NCBI GenBank assembly: GCA_019359285.1
Contig: JAHHHQ010000042.1
Location: 120,414-184,413 of the forward strand
DNA length: 64,000 nt
Direction of reading: 5' to 3'
Source of the DNA: Nodosilinea sp. WJT8-NPBG4
GTDB lineage: Bacteria > Cyanobacteriota > Cyanobacteriia > Phormidesmidales > Phormidesmidaceae
Shown here: positions 7,805-15,787 of the stretch, in pieces
Numbering within the stretch: position 1 is the stretch's first letter
How the letters are laid out: each line of letters begins with the position of its first letter
The notes under the pieces: model-generated
Told to the model about the DNA's origin: nothing
What the model saw: only the letters and a program-made list of their open reading frames with translations
Databases searched by the model: none
Position numbers and translations under genes: made by a program

Positions 7805-8518
7805 TTAGTTTTGGGTAGCACCGCGCAGCACGGCCTCGCCGTTGACAAATTTTAGGCCGTCGAGGGTGAGCCCGGCCTGGGGTAGGGCGAGGTTAATGCG
7901 CTCGGTGATTTGGGCTGGGTCGAGGCCGGTAAGCCGGGCTACATCCTCCAGCGATAGATTGACCCGGCCGATTTGAACGCGGGTGTCGTTGCCTAGCACC
8001 AGACGGCCGTTGTCTACGCGAGGGCTGCCTTCGATGCCTATGTAGAGGGGGCGATCGCCCAGCATAGGCATGCTACTCAGGGCCGTCTCTAGGGCTTGCT
8101 GAGCTTGGGGCGGCAGCGATTGGGTGGGCAGGTCGGCGGGGTTGACGACAATGCCGCCGGCGACGCGATCGCCGCGAATGGTGGCATTTAGGCTATCTGC
8201 CTCGGGCAAAAACTGTGCCACTTCGGGAGTCTGGGCTATGCCCTCGGCCAGTAGCTGGGTCAATTCCGCCTCGGTGAGAGAAATTTCAACTCGATTGTTG
8301 TCGCCATAGCGCACCCCCTGGCCACTGGCCAGCTTGCTCTCCAGCAGGTTACCGCTGCTGGTGCTGACATCGGCCACGGCCGTATCGGTACCGCTGGTGC
8401 TGTACCAGGTCGGCAGTGCCGTGGCCCGGTTCCAGTAGAAAGCGGTGGCAGCGGCGGCCCCCGCCGAGAGACCGATCAATAGTGATAGCGCCAGTACAAC
8501 AGCCTGCTTCGTCCGCAT
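7805..8518 (-). CDS. Membrane-anchored conserved hypothetical protein
   Basis: This is a 237-residue protein with an N-terminal hydrophobic anchor or signal peptide (AVVLALSLLIGLSAGAAAATAFYW). A soluble periplasmic or lumenal part follows. That part contains VEISLTEAELTQLLAEGI and ends ARLTGLDPAQITERINLALPQAGLTL, a pattern reminiscent of cyanobacterial proteins that bind lipid-like ligands, but no family is certain. The ATG at 8518 is preferred to the TTG at 8527 because GGAGG lies about 10 bases upstream of it. The gene converges on trxA. Confidence 0.7.
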   Translation of the reverse strand: MRTKQAVVLALSLLIGLSAGAAAATAFYWNRATALPTWYSTSGTDTAVADVSTSSGNLLESKLASGQGVRYGDNNRVEISLTEAELTQLLAEGIAQTPEVAQFLPEADSLNATIRGDRVAGGIVVNPADLPTQSLPPQAQQALETALSSMPMLGDRPLYIGIEGSPRVDNGRLVLGNDTRVQIGRVNLSLEDVARLTGLDPAQITERINLALPQAGLTLDGLKFVNGEAVLRGATQN

Positions 8519-8667
8519 GTCTGACAACCCTCCCCCGGTCGTTTGACAGATATCATCGAGCCAGTCTAGCTCAGCTCTCCCACGCTAGCAAAAAGCTGTG
8601 TGGCGATTGCTGTAAAGACCCTAAAGTGGCCTATGGTATTGGTTGTAAAGACGTAGAGAACAGCAGC

Positions 8668-10533
8668 ATGGGCACGACACAAGGGTTCATCCGCAAGGTC
8701 ATGGGACTAGGACGGCGGGTTGTGGCCCTCTGTGCGATCGCGCTGATCTTTCTGGCCAGCTGCGCCAAACCTGTGCAGCCCACTGAACTGCTGTCAGAGC
8801 CTACCCCCCAATCCAACCGTCTCACTGGGCAAATTGCCGAGGTCTCCCCCCCCGAAACCCTAGAGACCCTCAAGCAAATTATCGACGCCTACACGCCCCA
8901 GGTGCGCATTCTTAGCCCCCGCCCCGGCGAAGTGCTAGACGACACCAGCGTCTCGGTGCGGCTCCAGGTGCGCGGTCTGCCGCTGTTCAAAGACGATGCC
9001 TACCAGCTCGGTCCCCACCTGCATCTGTTCCTGGACAACGAGCCCTACACAGCTGTCTACGACCTGGCAGAACCCATTACCTTTGACGGGCTCTCCCCCG
9101 GCACCCACACCCTGCGCGTGTTTGCCTCACGCCCCTGGCACGAAAGCTTCAAAAACCAGGGAGCCTTCGACCAGCGTACATTCCACGTGGTAGCCCCTAC
9201 ACCCCAAAACGAGCTTAACGCTAAGGCCCCCCTGCTCACCTACAGCCGTCCCCAGACGACCTACGGGGCCGAGCCGATCATGCTCGACTTTTATCTCACC
9301 AATGCGCCCCTGCACATGAGTGCCCAGGCTGAGGCCAACGATGACCTGCACGACTGGCGCATTCGCTGCACCGTCAACGACCAAAGCTTTGTGTTTGACC
9401 AGTGGCAGCCCATCTGGCTCAAGGGCTTTAAGCCGGGGCGCAACTGGGTGCAGCTCGAACTGATTGACGAAAGCGGCAACCCCATCGACAACCGCTTTAA
9501 TAACACCGTGCGCATCATCGACTACCAGCCCGGTGGCAGCGATACCCTCTCTCGCTTGGTGCGCGGTGAACTGGGCCTAAACGACGTAGCAGGAATTATT
9601 GACCTCACCTACGTACCCCCGGCCCCTGAGCCGCCAGCCGAGACTCCAGAACTAGAACCTCAACCTCCCGCTAGGGTAGAAACGCCAGAGCAGAATGCTC
9701 CTGAGCCTGAGATTACTCAACCAGACGCTGCCCCAGAGCCATCCCAACCCGAAAATACCCAGGAGCAACCCGAGTCTGAATCAACTGCTCCAGATGCCCA
9801 GGGCATTTCCCCAGCTGAACCTGAAGACGAGACCCCACTCACTCCATCTCTTCTGCCAGAGAAATCAATAGAGTCGGAGTCGGCTAAGGACGATCAACTC
9901 ATGCCGGAAGACAATGGTGCTGCTCCAGATGCCCAGGAGGACGCCCTTGAGCCCGATCGCTCTGCTGTCGAAGCCCCTGCCTCGATTGCACCTGAGTCAA
10001 AGGATGCCATTGAGGATATGGTGCCACCGGCAGTCATAGAAATTCCCCCTGTGCTGTCTCCTCCTCAAGTGAAGCCCGAGCCTATACCCGTGCGCCCAGT
10101 TCCCCCTGCAACCCCAGAATCTACTCCAGAACCTAGTTCCAAAGGGTTGCTCAATCGTTTTAAGCAGTGGCGCGACCAGACCAGCCAGCCAGCGGCACCC
10201 GCACCCGTTACGCCAGCCCCAAACACTACCCCAGAAGATACCTTCGGCAACCTGCCCCAAACTACGCCTGTGCCAGATAGATTGGCTGCCCCAGAGCCTG
10301 ATGCAGCCCCTGAGCTACCTAGGATACGACCCGAGGTGGTTGAACCTGAATCCTACACCGATCCTTCTCTAGGTGAGGAACAGACAGAGCCTAACTCGCC
10401 CAATATCGAAAAGGCCCCTGAGGCAGATACCTCAGAGGCCAAACCCGACGAGCCGGTGGAGTCGCCCCGTAGTGAGGGGCCTAAGGTGGCACCGCGATCG
10501 CCCCTCGTCCCAGAGACGCGTCCGTTTATCTAG
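8668..10533 (+). CDS. Lipoprotein with long Pro/Glu-rich tail
   Basis: This 621-residue protein is exported and probably lipid-anchored: the N-terminus is positively charged, then hydrophobic, and ends in the lipobox LASC (residues 29-32). Residues 60-310 form a folded part with repeated strand-rich segments (VRILSPRPGEVLDD, GLSPGTHTLRVFASRPWHESF), which looks like one or two immunoglobulin-like domains. From about residue 320 the chain is rich in Pro, Glu, Thr and Ala and is probably disordered, acting as a linker across the envelope. The ATG at 8668 is chosen over upstream open frame because the signal peptide begins there. The function is unknown; an envelope or cell-surface role is inferred. 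Confidence 0.8.
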   Translation: MGTTQGFIRKVMGLGRRVVALCAIALIFLASCAKPVQPTELLSEPTPQSNRLTGQIAEVSPPETLETLKQIIDAYTPQVRILSPRPGEVLDDTSVSVRLQVRGLPLFKDDAYQLGPHLHLFLDNEPYTAVYDLAEPITFDGLSPGTHTLRVFASRPWHESFKNQGAFDQRTFHVVAPTPQNELNAKAPLLTYSRPQTTYGAEPIMLDFYLTNAPLHMSAQAEANDDLHDWRIRCTVNDQSFVFDQWQPIWLKGFKPGRNWVQLELIDESGNPIDNRFNNTVRIIDYQPGGSDTLSRLVRGELGLNDVAGIIDLTYVPPAPEPPAETPELEPQPPARVETPEQNAPEPEITQPDAAPEPSQPENTQEQPESESTAPDAQGISPAEPEDETPLTPSLLPEKSIESESAKDDQLMPEDNGAAPDAQEDALEPDRSAVEAPASIAPESKDAIEDMVPPAVIEIPPVLSPPQVKPEPIPVRPVPPATPESTPEPSSKGLLNRFKQWRDQTSQPAAPAPVTPAPNTTPEDTFGNLPQTTPVPDRLAAPEPDAAPELPRIRPEVVEPESYTDPSLGEEQTEPNSPNIEKAPEADTSEAKPDEPVESPRSEGPKVAPRSPLVPETRPFI

Positions 10534-10537
10534 CGTT

Positions 10538-10891
10538 CTACTTTATTAACCGCAGCGTTAGGGGATAGCGATAGGCTGTCCCTTCGTTGGCCTTAACCGC
10601 TGCTAGAATCGACAGCACTAGCCAAGCTATGCCTAATACTGCCAGCATTAAGAATCCAACAGCGATAACAATTAGCACCGCTGATATCAGCCCGTAGATG
10701 GCCATAGATATGTTGAAGTTGAGTGCTTCCTTGGCCTGGTCGTCGACAAAGGACATTTCGTCGCGCTTGACCAGCCAAATGACGAGAGGCCCAATAATAT
10801 TGCCGAAGGGAATAACAAAGCCAGACAAAGCGCTGAGGTGAGCAAGCATAGCCCACATGCGCGATTCTGGATTGGAGTCGAGCTGGTTCAT
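10538..10891 (-). CDS. DUF4870 (Tic20-like) membrane protein
   Basis: This 117-residue protein opens with SRMWAMLAHLSALSGFVIPFGNIIGPLVIWLVKRDEM, the signature of the DUF4870 family, and continues with VDDQAKEALNFNISMAIYGLI. Three to four membrane helices are visible. The family resembles the bacterial relatives of chloroplast Tic20, but its role in bacteria is unknown. The gene ends 4 bases from the convergent lipoprotein gene. Confidence 0.9.
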   Translation of the reverse strand: MNQLDSNPESRMWAMLAHLSALSGFVIPFGNIIGPLVIWLVKRDEMSFVDDQAKEALNFNISMAIYGLISAVLIVIAVGFLMLAVLGIAWLVLSILAAVKANEGTAYRYPLTLRLIK

Positions 10892-10931
10892 GGTAGTGGC
10901 AGAATGGAATAAGCTGCCGCCAAGCTAACTT

Positions 10932-10961
10932 AAAAAGCAGGATAGACGCTCTATCCTGCTT
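10932..10961 (-). terminator. Rho-independent terminator after rpmF
   Basis: A perfect 12-base-pair stem (AAGCAGGATAGA with its complement, loop of three) is followed on the minus strand by a run of T. It lies 75 bases past the rpmF stop and upstream of the next leftward gene, so it should end the rpmF transcript. Confidence 0.85.
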
Positions 10962-11035
10962 ACAAAATGTAGTATTCGGTTGCTGAATACAGACGACGCA
11001 AATCCGCTAGGGCCAGTGAACATTGCCCCAATACT

Positions 11036-11212
11036 CTACTCTTCGTCGTCTTCCTCATCATCGGTGGGATATACAAAGCTAGTAGACCGCCCACTGAGCA
11101 CAGACTTGCCCAGAGACATAGCTTTCTTAGCCTGAAGCGCTGCAGTGCGCTTCCAGGTAGCGCGACGCTGGTCACGCTTTTGTTTGGAGGTTTTCTTCTT
11201 GGGAACCGCCAT
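11036..11212 (-). CDS. rpmF: 50S ribosomal protein L32
   Basis: Reading the minus strand from the ATG at 11212 gives a 58-residue basic protein that starts [20 protein letters not shown] and ends in an acidic tail DDEEDDEE. The N-terminus is the L32 signature. The protein is part of the large ribosomal subunit. The zinc-finger cysteines of some L32 forms are absent, as in other cyanobacterial L32 proteins. A clear terminator follows downstream. Confidence 0.97.
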   Translation of the reverse strand: MAVPKKKTSKQKRDQRRATWKRTAALQAKKAMSLGKSVLSGRSTSFVYPTDDEEDDEE

Positions 11213-11326
11213 GACAGCAATACTTTAAGACTTCACAACCTTTCAAGCATAGGGCAAGTGGGCTATTCTATGCAATTTTATTTTTTATCTAGCCCTGCGA
11301 AATCGCAACCACACCTAAAATCAAAT

Positions 11327-11782
11327 CTAAGGTTGATCGATCGCATCGGCATCGCCGACTAGGGCTCTAGCCGCTTCAAAGTAATTGGCCCACTCGGGTA
11401 CATCGGGTCGGAGCTGCCACTCGCTGCGGCTCACTGGCACCGTGAGAATGGGGACAGTGATGCCTTGGTTGTCGCCAATGACGGTGACAATAACGTCGGT
11501 CATCAGCACATCGGCGTCGAAGCTGCGCTGAATGGCGGCTCGAGCAATGATTTCTGAGCGCTGTACCAGGGTTTCAAAGCTTTCGCCCTGTTCGCGCACC
11601 AGATAGAGGTTGACTCGTGAAGTATAGGCCTCGGCCACGGGCGGAGTGACGAGGGACGGCAGAGCCACGCCTCCGAAGCCCATCAGCGCAGCCAGGGTGA
11701 GGCGTATCCAAAGAGATGCAGGGCGGGGCTGTGCCTGGTACTCAGTCCCATTGCGCTTGGTTAAACGAGACATCAATTTCAT
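11327..11782 (-). CDS. Exported conserved hypothetical protein
   Basis: This 151-residue protein has a basic N-terminus, a hydrophobic segment (LWIRLTLAALMGFGGVALPSL) and a likely signal-peptidase site near VAEA (about residues 48-51). The mature part begins YTSRVNLYLVREQGESFETLVQRSEIIARAAIQRSF and is followed by a strand-rich region (VIVTVIGDNQGITVPILTVPVSRSEW). It looks like a small periplasmic protein conserved in cyanobacteria. No function is recognised. It reads away from the caspase-like gene, and the 190-base gap probably holds both promoters. Confidence 0.7.
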   Translation of the reverse strand: MKLMSRLTKRNGTEYQAQPRPASLWIRLTLAALMGFGGVALPSLVTPPVAEAYTSRVNLYLVREQGESFETLVQRSEIIARAAIQRSFDADVLMTDVIVTVIGDNQGITVPILTVPVSRSEWQLRPDVPEWANYFEAARALVGDADAIDQP

Positions 11783-11976
11783 AGCCTACTTGCTCCACAC
11801 ATCCTCGCAGGATGCCCAAAAAGTGCTTTAACTCTAGCGATCGAGCCGCCAATCGTCAATTAAGAATTGTCGCCGTCTGGTGTTGCTGGTCAGAGCTTCC
11901 GTTTGGCCAGGCAGGCGCTACTATGGCAGGGGAATTTTATCCCTCAACTCTACAGTACGAGAGGCATTCAAAAGGC

Positions 11977-13920
11977 ATGGCAAGCCACTGGCCCGTTATT
12001 GTTGGCATCAACCAATATCAATCGCTTCAGCCCCTAATGTATGCCCAGTTTGACGCCCTCGAACTGCGAGACTTTTTGGTGGCCGAGGTGGGGTTGCCGG
12101 CCCAGTATTGCTCGCTACTGACGGATATTTCTGCGGTGATCTATGAGGGGGCTGCCGCACCGACCCGCGAGGTGCTGCTGCAACGGCTGGCTCAGAGCTG
12201 CGATCGCGCCGGTCCTGAAGATACGGTGTGGTTTTTCTTTAGCGGCTACGGGGTGCAATGGCAGGGAAAGGATTACCTGCTGCCCATCGATGCTGACCCC
12301 AATCGCATTGAACAAACCGGCATTTTGGTAGAAACTCTGCTCGATCGCTTAGCCCAGGGTAAACAGCGCCAGTCGATTGTCATGCTCGACATGAACCGAC
12401 CCCAGAGCGCTCTCAGTCCTGCTCCCGGAGGGGGCAATCTGGGCGATCAAACTTTGGCTCTGGCTCAACAGCAAGAGATTCCCTTGGTTCTCTCCTGCCA
12501 ACCGAACCAGTTTTCTCAGGAGACGTTGGCGGTGCGCCACGGGCTGTTTACCGAAGCCTTGATCGAAGGAATGCGGTTTCACGGCTGTTTGACCCTAGCG
12601 CAATTGGTAGATTACCTGCGCGATCGCGTGCCTGAGCTGTGCCAACACCACTGGCGGCCCGTGCAAAACCCCGTGGCAGTGGTGCCCTCTGGCCAGCAGT
12701 ACGCCATGCTCGTGCCCCCCAGCCTAGTAGGCCAAATGCCCGTTGGTGTGATGCCCCAGCCTGAGATTCTGCCAGAACCTCAGCCCGAGCTAGGCCTCTC
12801 CCTGCCGGTGGAGTCGAGCCCAAACTGGCCGGCTTATCCAGCTCCGGTGCCTGTAGAGCCACCCAACAACGAGTTTGCTAAGCCTTGGCCACCGACCAAG
12901 CCGTTAGATCCGGAGCTGCCGCCAGGAGTTCTGCTTGAGGTCACGAAGTCACCTGCTCCAAGTCAGCCTGCTGCCCCGAGCCTGGTGCCCTGGCAGCGCT
13001 GGGGACTTTTAGCGGCGGCGGGGCTGCTGCTGCTCGGTGTGCTGTGGCGCAACCAAGACAGCTTTGTGGGGGGAGCTGACCCTGATGCCACTGCGCCGTC
13101 CGTCGTCCCCTCTGCCGGGGGGGAAGCTCTCGATCCTGCTGCTGAGACGGTTGGGGAACCCCTATTTCCAGGAGCAGCTGCGAGCGGTGCCGAGGCCCTA
13201 GCGCGAGCTAGAGCGGCCCTTGACCAGCGTCAGTTTGGCGAGGCGCTGAGCTGGTTAACCCAAATTCCTGAAGGCGAGCGCCCCGAAGACTACGAAGCCC
13301 TGGTTAACCAAGCTGAAATGGGCTATACCAACGCTGAGCTGTCGGGGGGGGCCGCCCTCAACCAGGCCCGCCGCCTAATTGAGCCAGTTTCGGCTTCCCT
13401 CTTTAACGATGCTATTGAGCAGGCTCGGCAAGTGCCCGTCGGGGATCCAGCCTTCGACCAGGCCCAGGCCGATATTGAGCGCTGGAGTTTGGTGATTTTA
13501 GACCTGGCTGAAGGCCGAGCCGCTGCCGGTGATTTAGATGCAGCCATTTCGGCCGCCCGCTTGGTGCCCGAAGATCAGGGCGAAACCTGGGGGCAGGCCC
13601 AGGCCCAAATTCAAAAGTGGGAACAGAGCCGAGTCAATCGGCAGCTGTTGCAAGAGGCCCAGAGCTTACTTCAGCCCGACCAGGCCACCTCGTTTCAGTC
13701 GGCGATCGCGATCGCGCAGCAAATTCCCCCCGACTACCCTGAATCGGCGATCGCTCAGGAGCGCATCGACCAGTGGAGCCGAGATATTTTAGCGATCGCC
13801 CGCGCCCGCGCTGCCTCTGGCCAGATCCCTAGTGCTATCTCCGCCGCTGGCCTAGTGCCCCCCGGCACCAGCGCCTACGACCAGGCTCAGCAGGAGATTC
13901 AGCAGTGGCAGGGGCAGTGA
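11977..13920 (+). CDS. Caspase-like (peptidase C14) protein, YN-type pseudo-orthocaspase, membrane-anchored
   Basis: The N-terminal 250 residues form a caspase-hemoglobinase p20-like domain: VIVGINQYQSLQPL, a DALELRDFL segment, then FFFSGYGVQWQGKDYLLPID. In active members the sequence is SGHG and a DxC follows. Here the His is Tyr91 and the Cys position is Asn140 (IVMLDMN), so proteolysis is not expected. A proline-rich linker leads to one membrane helix (about 340-360). The C-terminal 250 residues hold tandem helical repeats with a period near 40-70 residues and a recurring AQ..I..W. The start at 11977 opens directly with the domain; an ATG at 11923 is the alternative. Such Tyr/Asn variants are known in cyanobacteria. 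A binding or scaffold role is inferred. Confidence 0.85.
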   Translation: MASHWPVIVGINQYQSLQPLMYAQFDALELRDFLVAEVGLPAQYCSLLTDISAVIYEGAAAPTREVLLQRLAQSCDRAGPEDTVWFFFSGYGVQWQGKDYLLPIDADPNRIEQTGILVETLLDRLAQGKQRQSIVMLDMNRPQSALSPAPGGGNLGDQTLALAQQQEIPLVLSCQPNQFSQETLAVRHGLFTEALIEGMRFHGCLTLAQLVDYLRDRVPELCQHHWRPVQNPVAVVPSGQQYAMLVPPSLVGQMPVGVMPQPEILPEPQPELGLSLPVESSPNWPAYPAPVPVEPPNNEFAKPWPPTKPLDPELPPGVLLEVTKSPAPSQPAAPSLVPWQRWGLLAAAGLLLLGVLWRNQDSFVGGADPDATAPSVVPSAGGEALDPAAETVGEPLFPGAAASGAEALARARAALDQRQFGEALSWLTQIPEGERPEDYEALVNQAEMGYTNAELSGGAALNQARRLIEPVSASLFNDAIEQARQVPVGDPAFDQAQADIERWSLVILDLAEGRAAAGDLDAAISAARLVPEDQGETWGQAQAQIQKWEQSRVNRQLLQEAQSLLQPDQATSFQSAIAIAQQIPPDYPESAIAQERIDQWSRDILAIARARAASGQIPSAISAAGLVPPGTSAYDQAQQEIQQWQGQ

Positions 13921-14050
13921 GGGGTGGATGGGTAGGGGGTGGATGGGTAGGGAGTGGATGGATGTGAAGTTTATGCTTTAGATAATTGGACGCTAATAAA
14001 TCTAATTCAAGTCCAGCTCCCTTACCCTCCTACCCCCTACCCATCCACCT
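13921..14050. repeat. GGTGGATGGGTAGGG repeats with facing inverted copy
   Basis: Just after the caspase-like stop, three imperfect units of GGTGGATGGGTAGGG follow each other (13921-13967). About 55 bases on, an inverted copy (CTACCCCCTACCCATCCACC) ends 1 base before the next start codon. The arms could pair into a large hairpin. A further inverted copy lies at 14700-14735, on the other side of the DUF427 gene. Confidence 0.65.
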
Positions 14051-14551
14051 ATGTTCTCTCTCCCCAACCGCATCACTCCTGGCCCCGGTCAAGAATCTGT
14101 CTGGGATTATCCGCGTCCACCCCGGTTAGAAGACTCGACTCGGCATATTCGTGTGGTGTTTAACGGCGTGGTGATTGCCGATTCGCGGCGCACCAAGCGG
14201 GTGCTAGAGACTAGCCATCCGCCGACCTACTACATTCCCCCCGAGGATGTGCAGATGCAGTATTTTCAGCCCGTGCCCCGCTCAACAATCTGCGAGTGGA
14301 AAGGGGCAGCGGTGTATTTTACGATAGCGGTGGGTGAACGAGTTGCCGAGCAGGTTGCCTGGGCCTATCCTCAGCCTACGGAGGCGTTTGAGAGCATTGC
14401 CAACTACATCGCTGTCTACCCCAGCCGCATGGAAGCCTGCTACGTGGATGATGAGCTGGTGCAGTCCCAGCCCGGTGACTTTTACGGTGGCTGGATTACC
14501 TCAGAGATTGTTGGCCCATTCAAAGGGGACCCCGGCACCTGGGGATGGTAG
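14051..14551 (+). CDS. DUF427 domain protein
   Basis: This 166-residue protein contains the DUF427 block. It opens IRVVFNGVVIADSRRTKRVLETSHPPTYYIP, followed by EDVQMQYFQPVPRSTICEWKGAAVYF, VAWAYPQPTEAFESIANYIAVYPSRM and a late GDFYGGW. DUF427 proteins are small, beta-rich and of unknown function. The Cys and Trp of STICEWKG and the Tyr/Pro-rich loops are as usual for the family. The gene is bracketed by GGTGGATGG-type repeats in opposite orientation, which may mark a mobile or recombined unit, but its codon use is like that of its neighbours. Confidence 0.9.
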   Translation: MFSLPNRITPGPGQESVWDYPRPPRLEDSTRHIRVVFNGVVIADSRRTKRVLETSHPPTYYIPPEDVQMQYFQPVPRSTICEWKGAAVYFTIAVGERVAEQVAWAYPQPTEAFESIANYIAVYPSRMEACYVDDELVQSQPGDFYGGWITSEIVGPFKGDPGTWGW

Positions 14552-14699
14552 CTTGTGCTTGACAAACTGACTGTGACAGAAGCATTTTAGGGTTCAGGGT
14601 TTAAGGTGTACGGTTCATGGCCTGCCATGAACCTTCAATCGCTCACCCTTATTAGTATTAGGGTGCATCTTTAGATTGGTAGTTTACTAGGTCTCTGGC

Positions 14700-14735
14700 T
14701 AGCCACCCATCCACCCATCTACTCCCTACTCTTCC
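14700..14735. repeat. Inverted copy of the GGTGGATGG repeat
   Basis: The sequence AGCCACCCATCCACCCATCT followed by ACTCCCTACTCTTCCCC is the reverse-complement form of the repeat at 13921-13967. It runs into the 3' end of the next leftward gene. Confidence 0.6.
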
Positions 14736-15535
14736 CCCGTCTCCGAGCTATAAGTTGGCGCAATTCCTAGGGTGTCGCGGCTGGTGGTCATAATATCCAC
14801 CGTGCGCTTAAGCTTGGCTTCTAAAAATTGCTTGTGGTCGAGTAGCTGGCGCAGCTTTTGGTGGCGGGCAATGGCCAAACTAATCGTAGACAACTGCTCA
14901 GGCGGGCAGGGAAAGTACTGCACCCGACCGTCAGAGTCGAGGCTGCACAGACGATAGCCGGGACGCCCCAGATCGGTGCCAGCAGGGGCGGGCTGCTCTT
15001 GGGGCGACTCTAGTGATTGGCATAGCTGCTCAACGTAGCTGGAGAGGGCTTGGGGGTCGCCGTGGCGCAGCAGGGCAGCATCGAGGGCAGCGGCTTGGCC
15101 AAGGTACTCGTCCACGGTCTCGAGCCAACCATCAACAATCGGCCCTTCCATGTAGAGCGCCTGAATGCGATGCACTGTCTGTTTTAAGTCTTGGTGCCAG
15201 GCTTCTACTGCCATTTGAATGTCTTGTAGCACCTTGACCGCCAGAGCTGGGTTGGCGTCGTGGCGGTGGCGACTAAAGGTTGGCGACTTGCGGCGCGGAA
15301 GCAGAGGCAAATGCGACAGCTGAGCCTGCACTGGAAAGGGAGCCAGGTGAGCCGGGGCATTCATAGCCTGGAGCACCGGCTCGGGATCAGAGCCGCTAGC
15401 AGGGGTATCAGCGCTAGCGGCTCTGCTGATACCGATGGTAAACGAAACCGGCCGTTGAGCAGAACGTCCTTCTCCGGCACCCACAGTAGGGGAGGGCACT
15501 GCGGAGAATTCAGCAGAATCAAACGAGTTGTCCAT
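14726..15535 (-). CDS. Conserved hypothetical protein with low-complexity N-terminus
   Basis: This 269-residue soluble protein has two parts. The first 80 residues are low in complexity (Ser, Ala, Pro rich) and probably disordered. The rest is helical, with ALAVKVLQDIQMAVEAWHQDLKQTV, MEGPIVDGWLETVDEYLG and a well-formed C-terminal block GYRLCSLDSDGRVQYFPCPPEQL followed by an amphipathic helix rich in Lys and Leu (QKLRQLLDHKQFLEAKLK). I recall no named family, though the C-terminal block looks conserved. An unusual pair of interlocking inverted repeats lies in the disordered part of the coding region (15388-15433). Confidence 0.75.
   Translation of the reverse strand: MDNSFDSAEFSAVPSPTVGAGEGRSAQRPVSFTIGISRAASADTPASGSDPEPVLQAMNAPAHLAPFPVQAQLSHLPLLPRRKSPTFSRHRHDANPALAVKVLQDIQMAVEAWHQDLKQTVHRIQALYMEGPIVDGWLETVDEYLGQAAALDAALLRHGDPQALSSYVEQLCQSLESPQEQPAPAGTDLGRPGYRLCSLDSDGRVQYFPCPPEQLSTISLAIARHQKLRQLLDHKQFLEAKLKRTVDIMTTSRDTLGIAPTYSSETGEE
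15388..15433. repeat. Two interlocking perfect inverted repeats (pseudoknot topology)
   Basis: Arm A, CAGAGCCGCTAGC (15388-15400), pairs with A' at 15413-15425. Arm B, GGTATCAGC (15404-15412), pairs with B' at 15425-15433. The order A, B, A', B' can form either hairpin or an H-type pseudoknot. Both pairings are perfect (13 and 9 base pairs). The element lies inside the disordered N-terminal part of the hypothetical gene. Confidence 0.7.
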
Positions 15536-15787
15536 AGGGCATAGGAGAGACTGAGTCAGGCGGATGAAGGTAGATCAGGAACTGACTTGGGAAACGATTG
15601 CCCTGGATCAAATGGTTTGAAGGGCAGAGTTAGGCACCATCTGCTCCAATTTATACCTGAATAGTCAGGTTTAGACCAGCAAAAAGGTTTGCAGGATATA
15701 AAGTTTAGAAATTTTCAAACTGCAAACTTTAACAACAATTGTTCCAGCTTTTGAATATTTCCTTAGTCCAACTCGACGTTTAAGGCC

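Noticed and set aside
10960..11220. 86-codon minus-strand frame across rpmF
   Set aside because: It is in another frame over the rpmF gene, whose 58-residue product is a clear L32.
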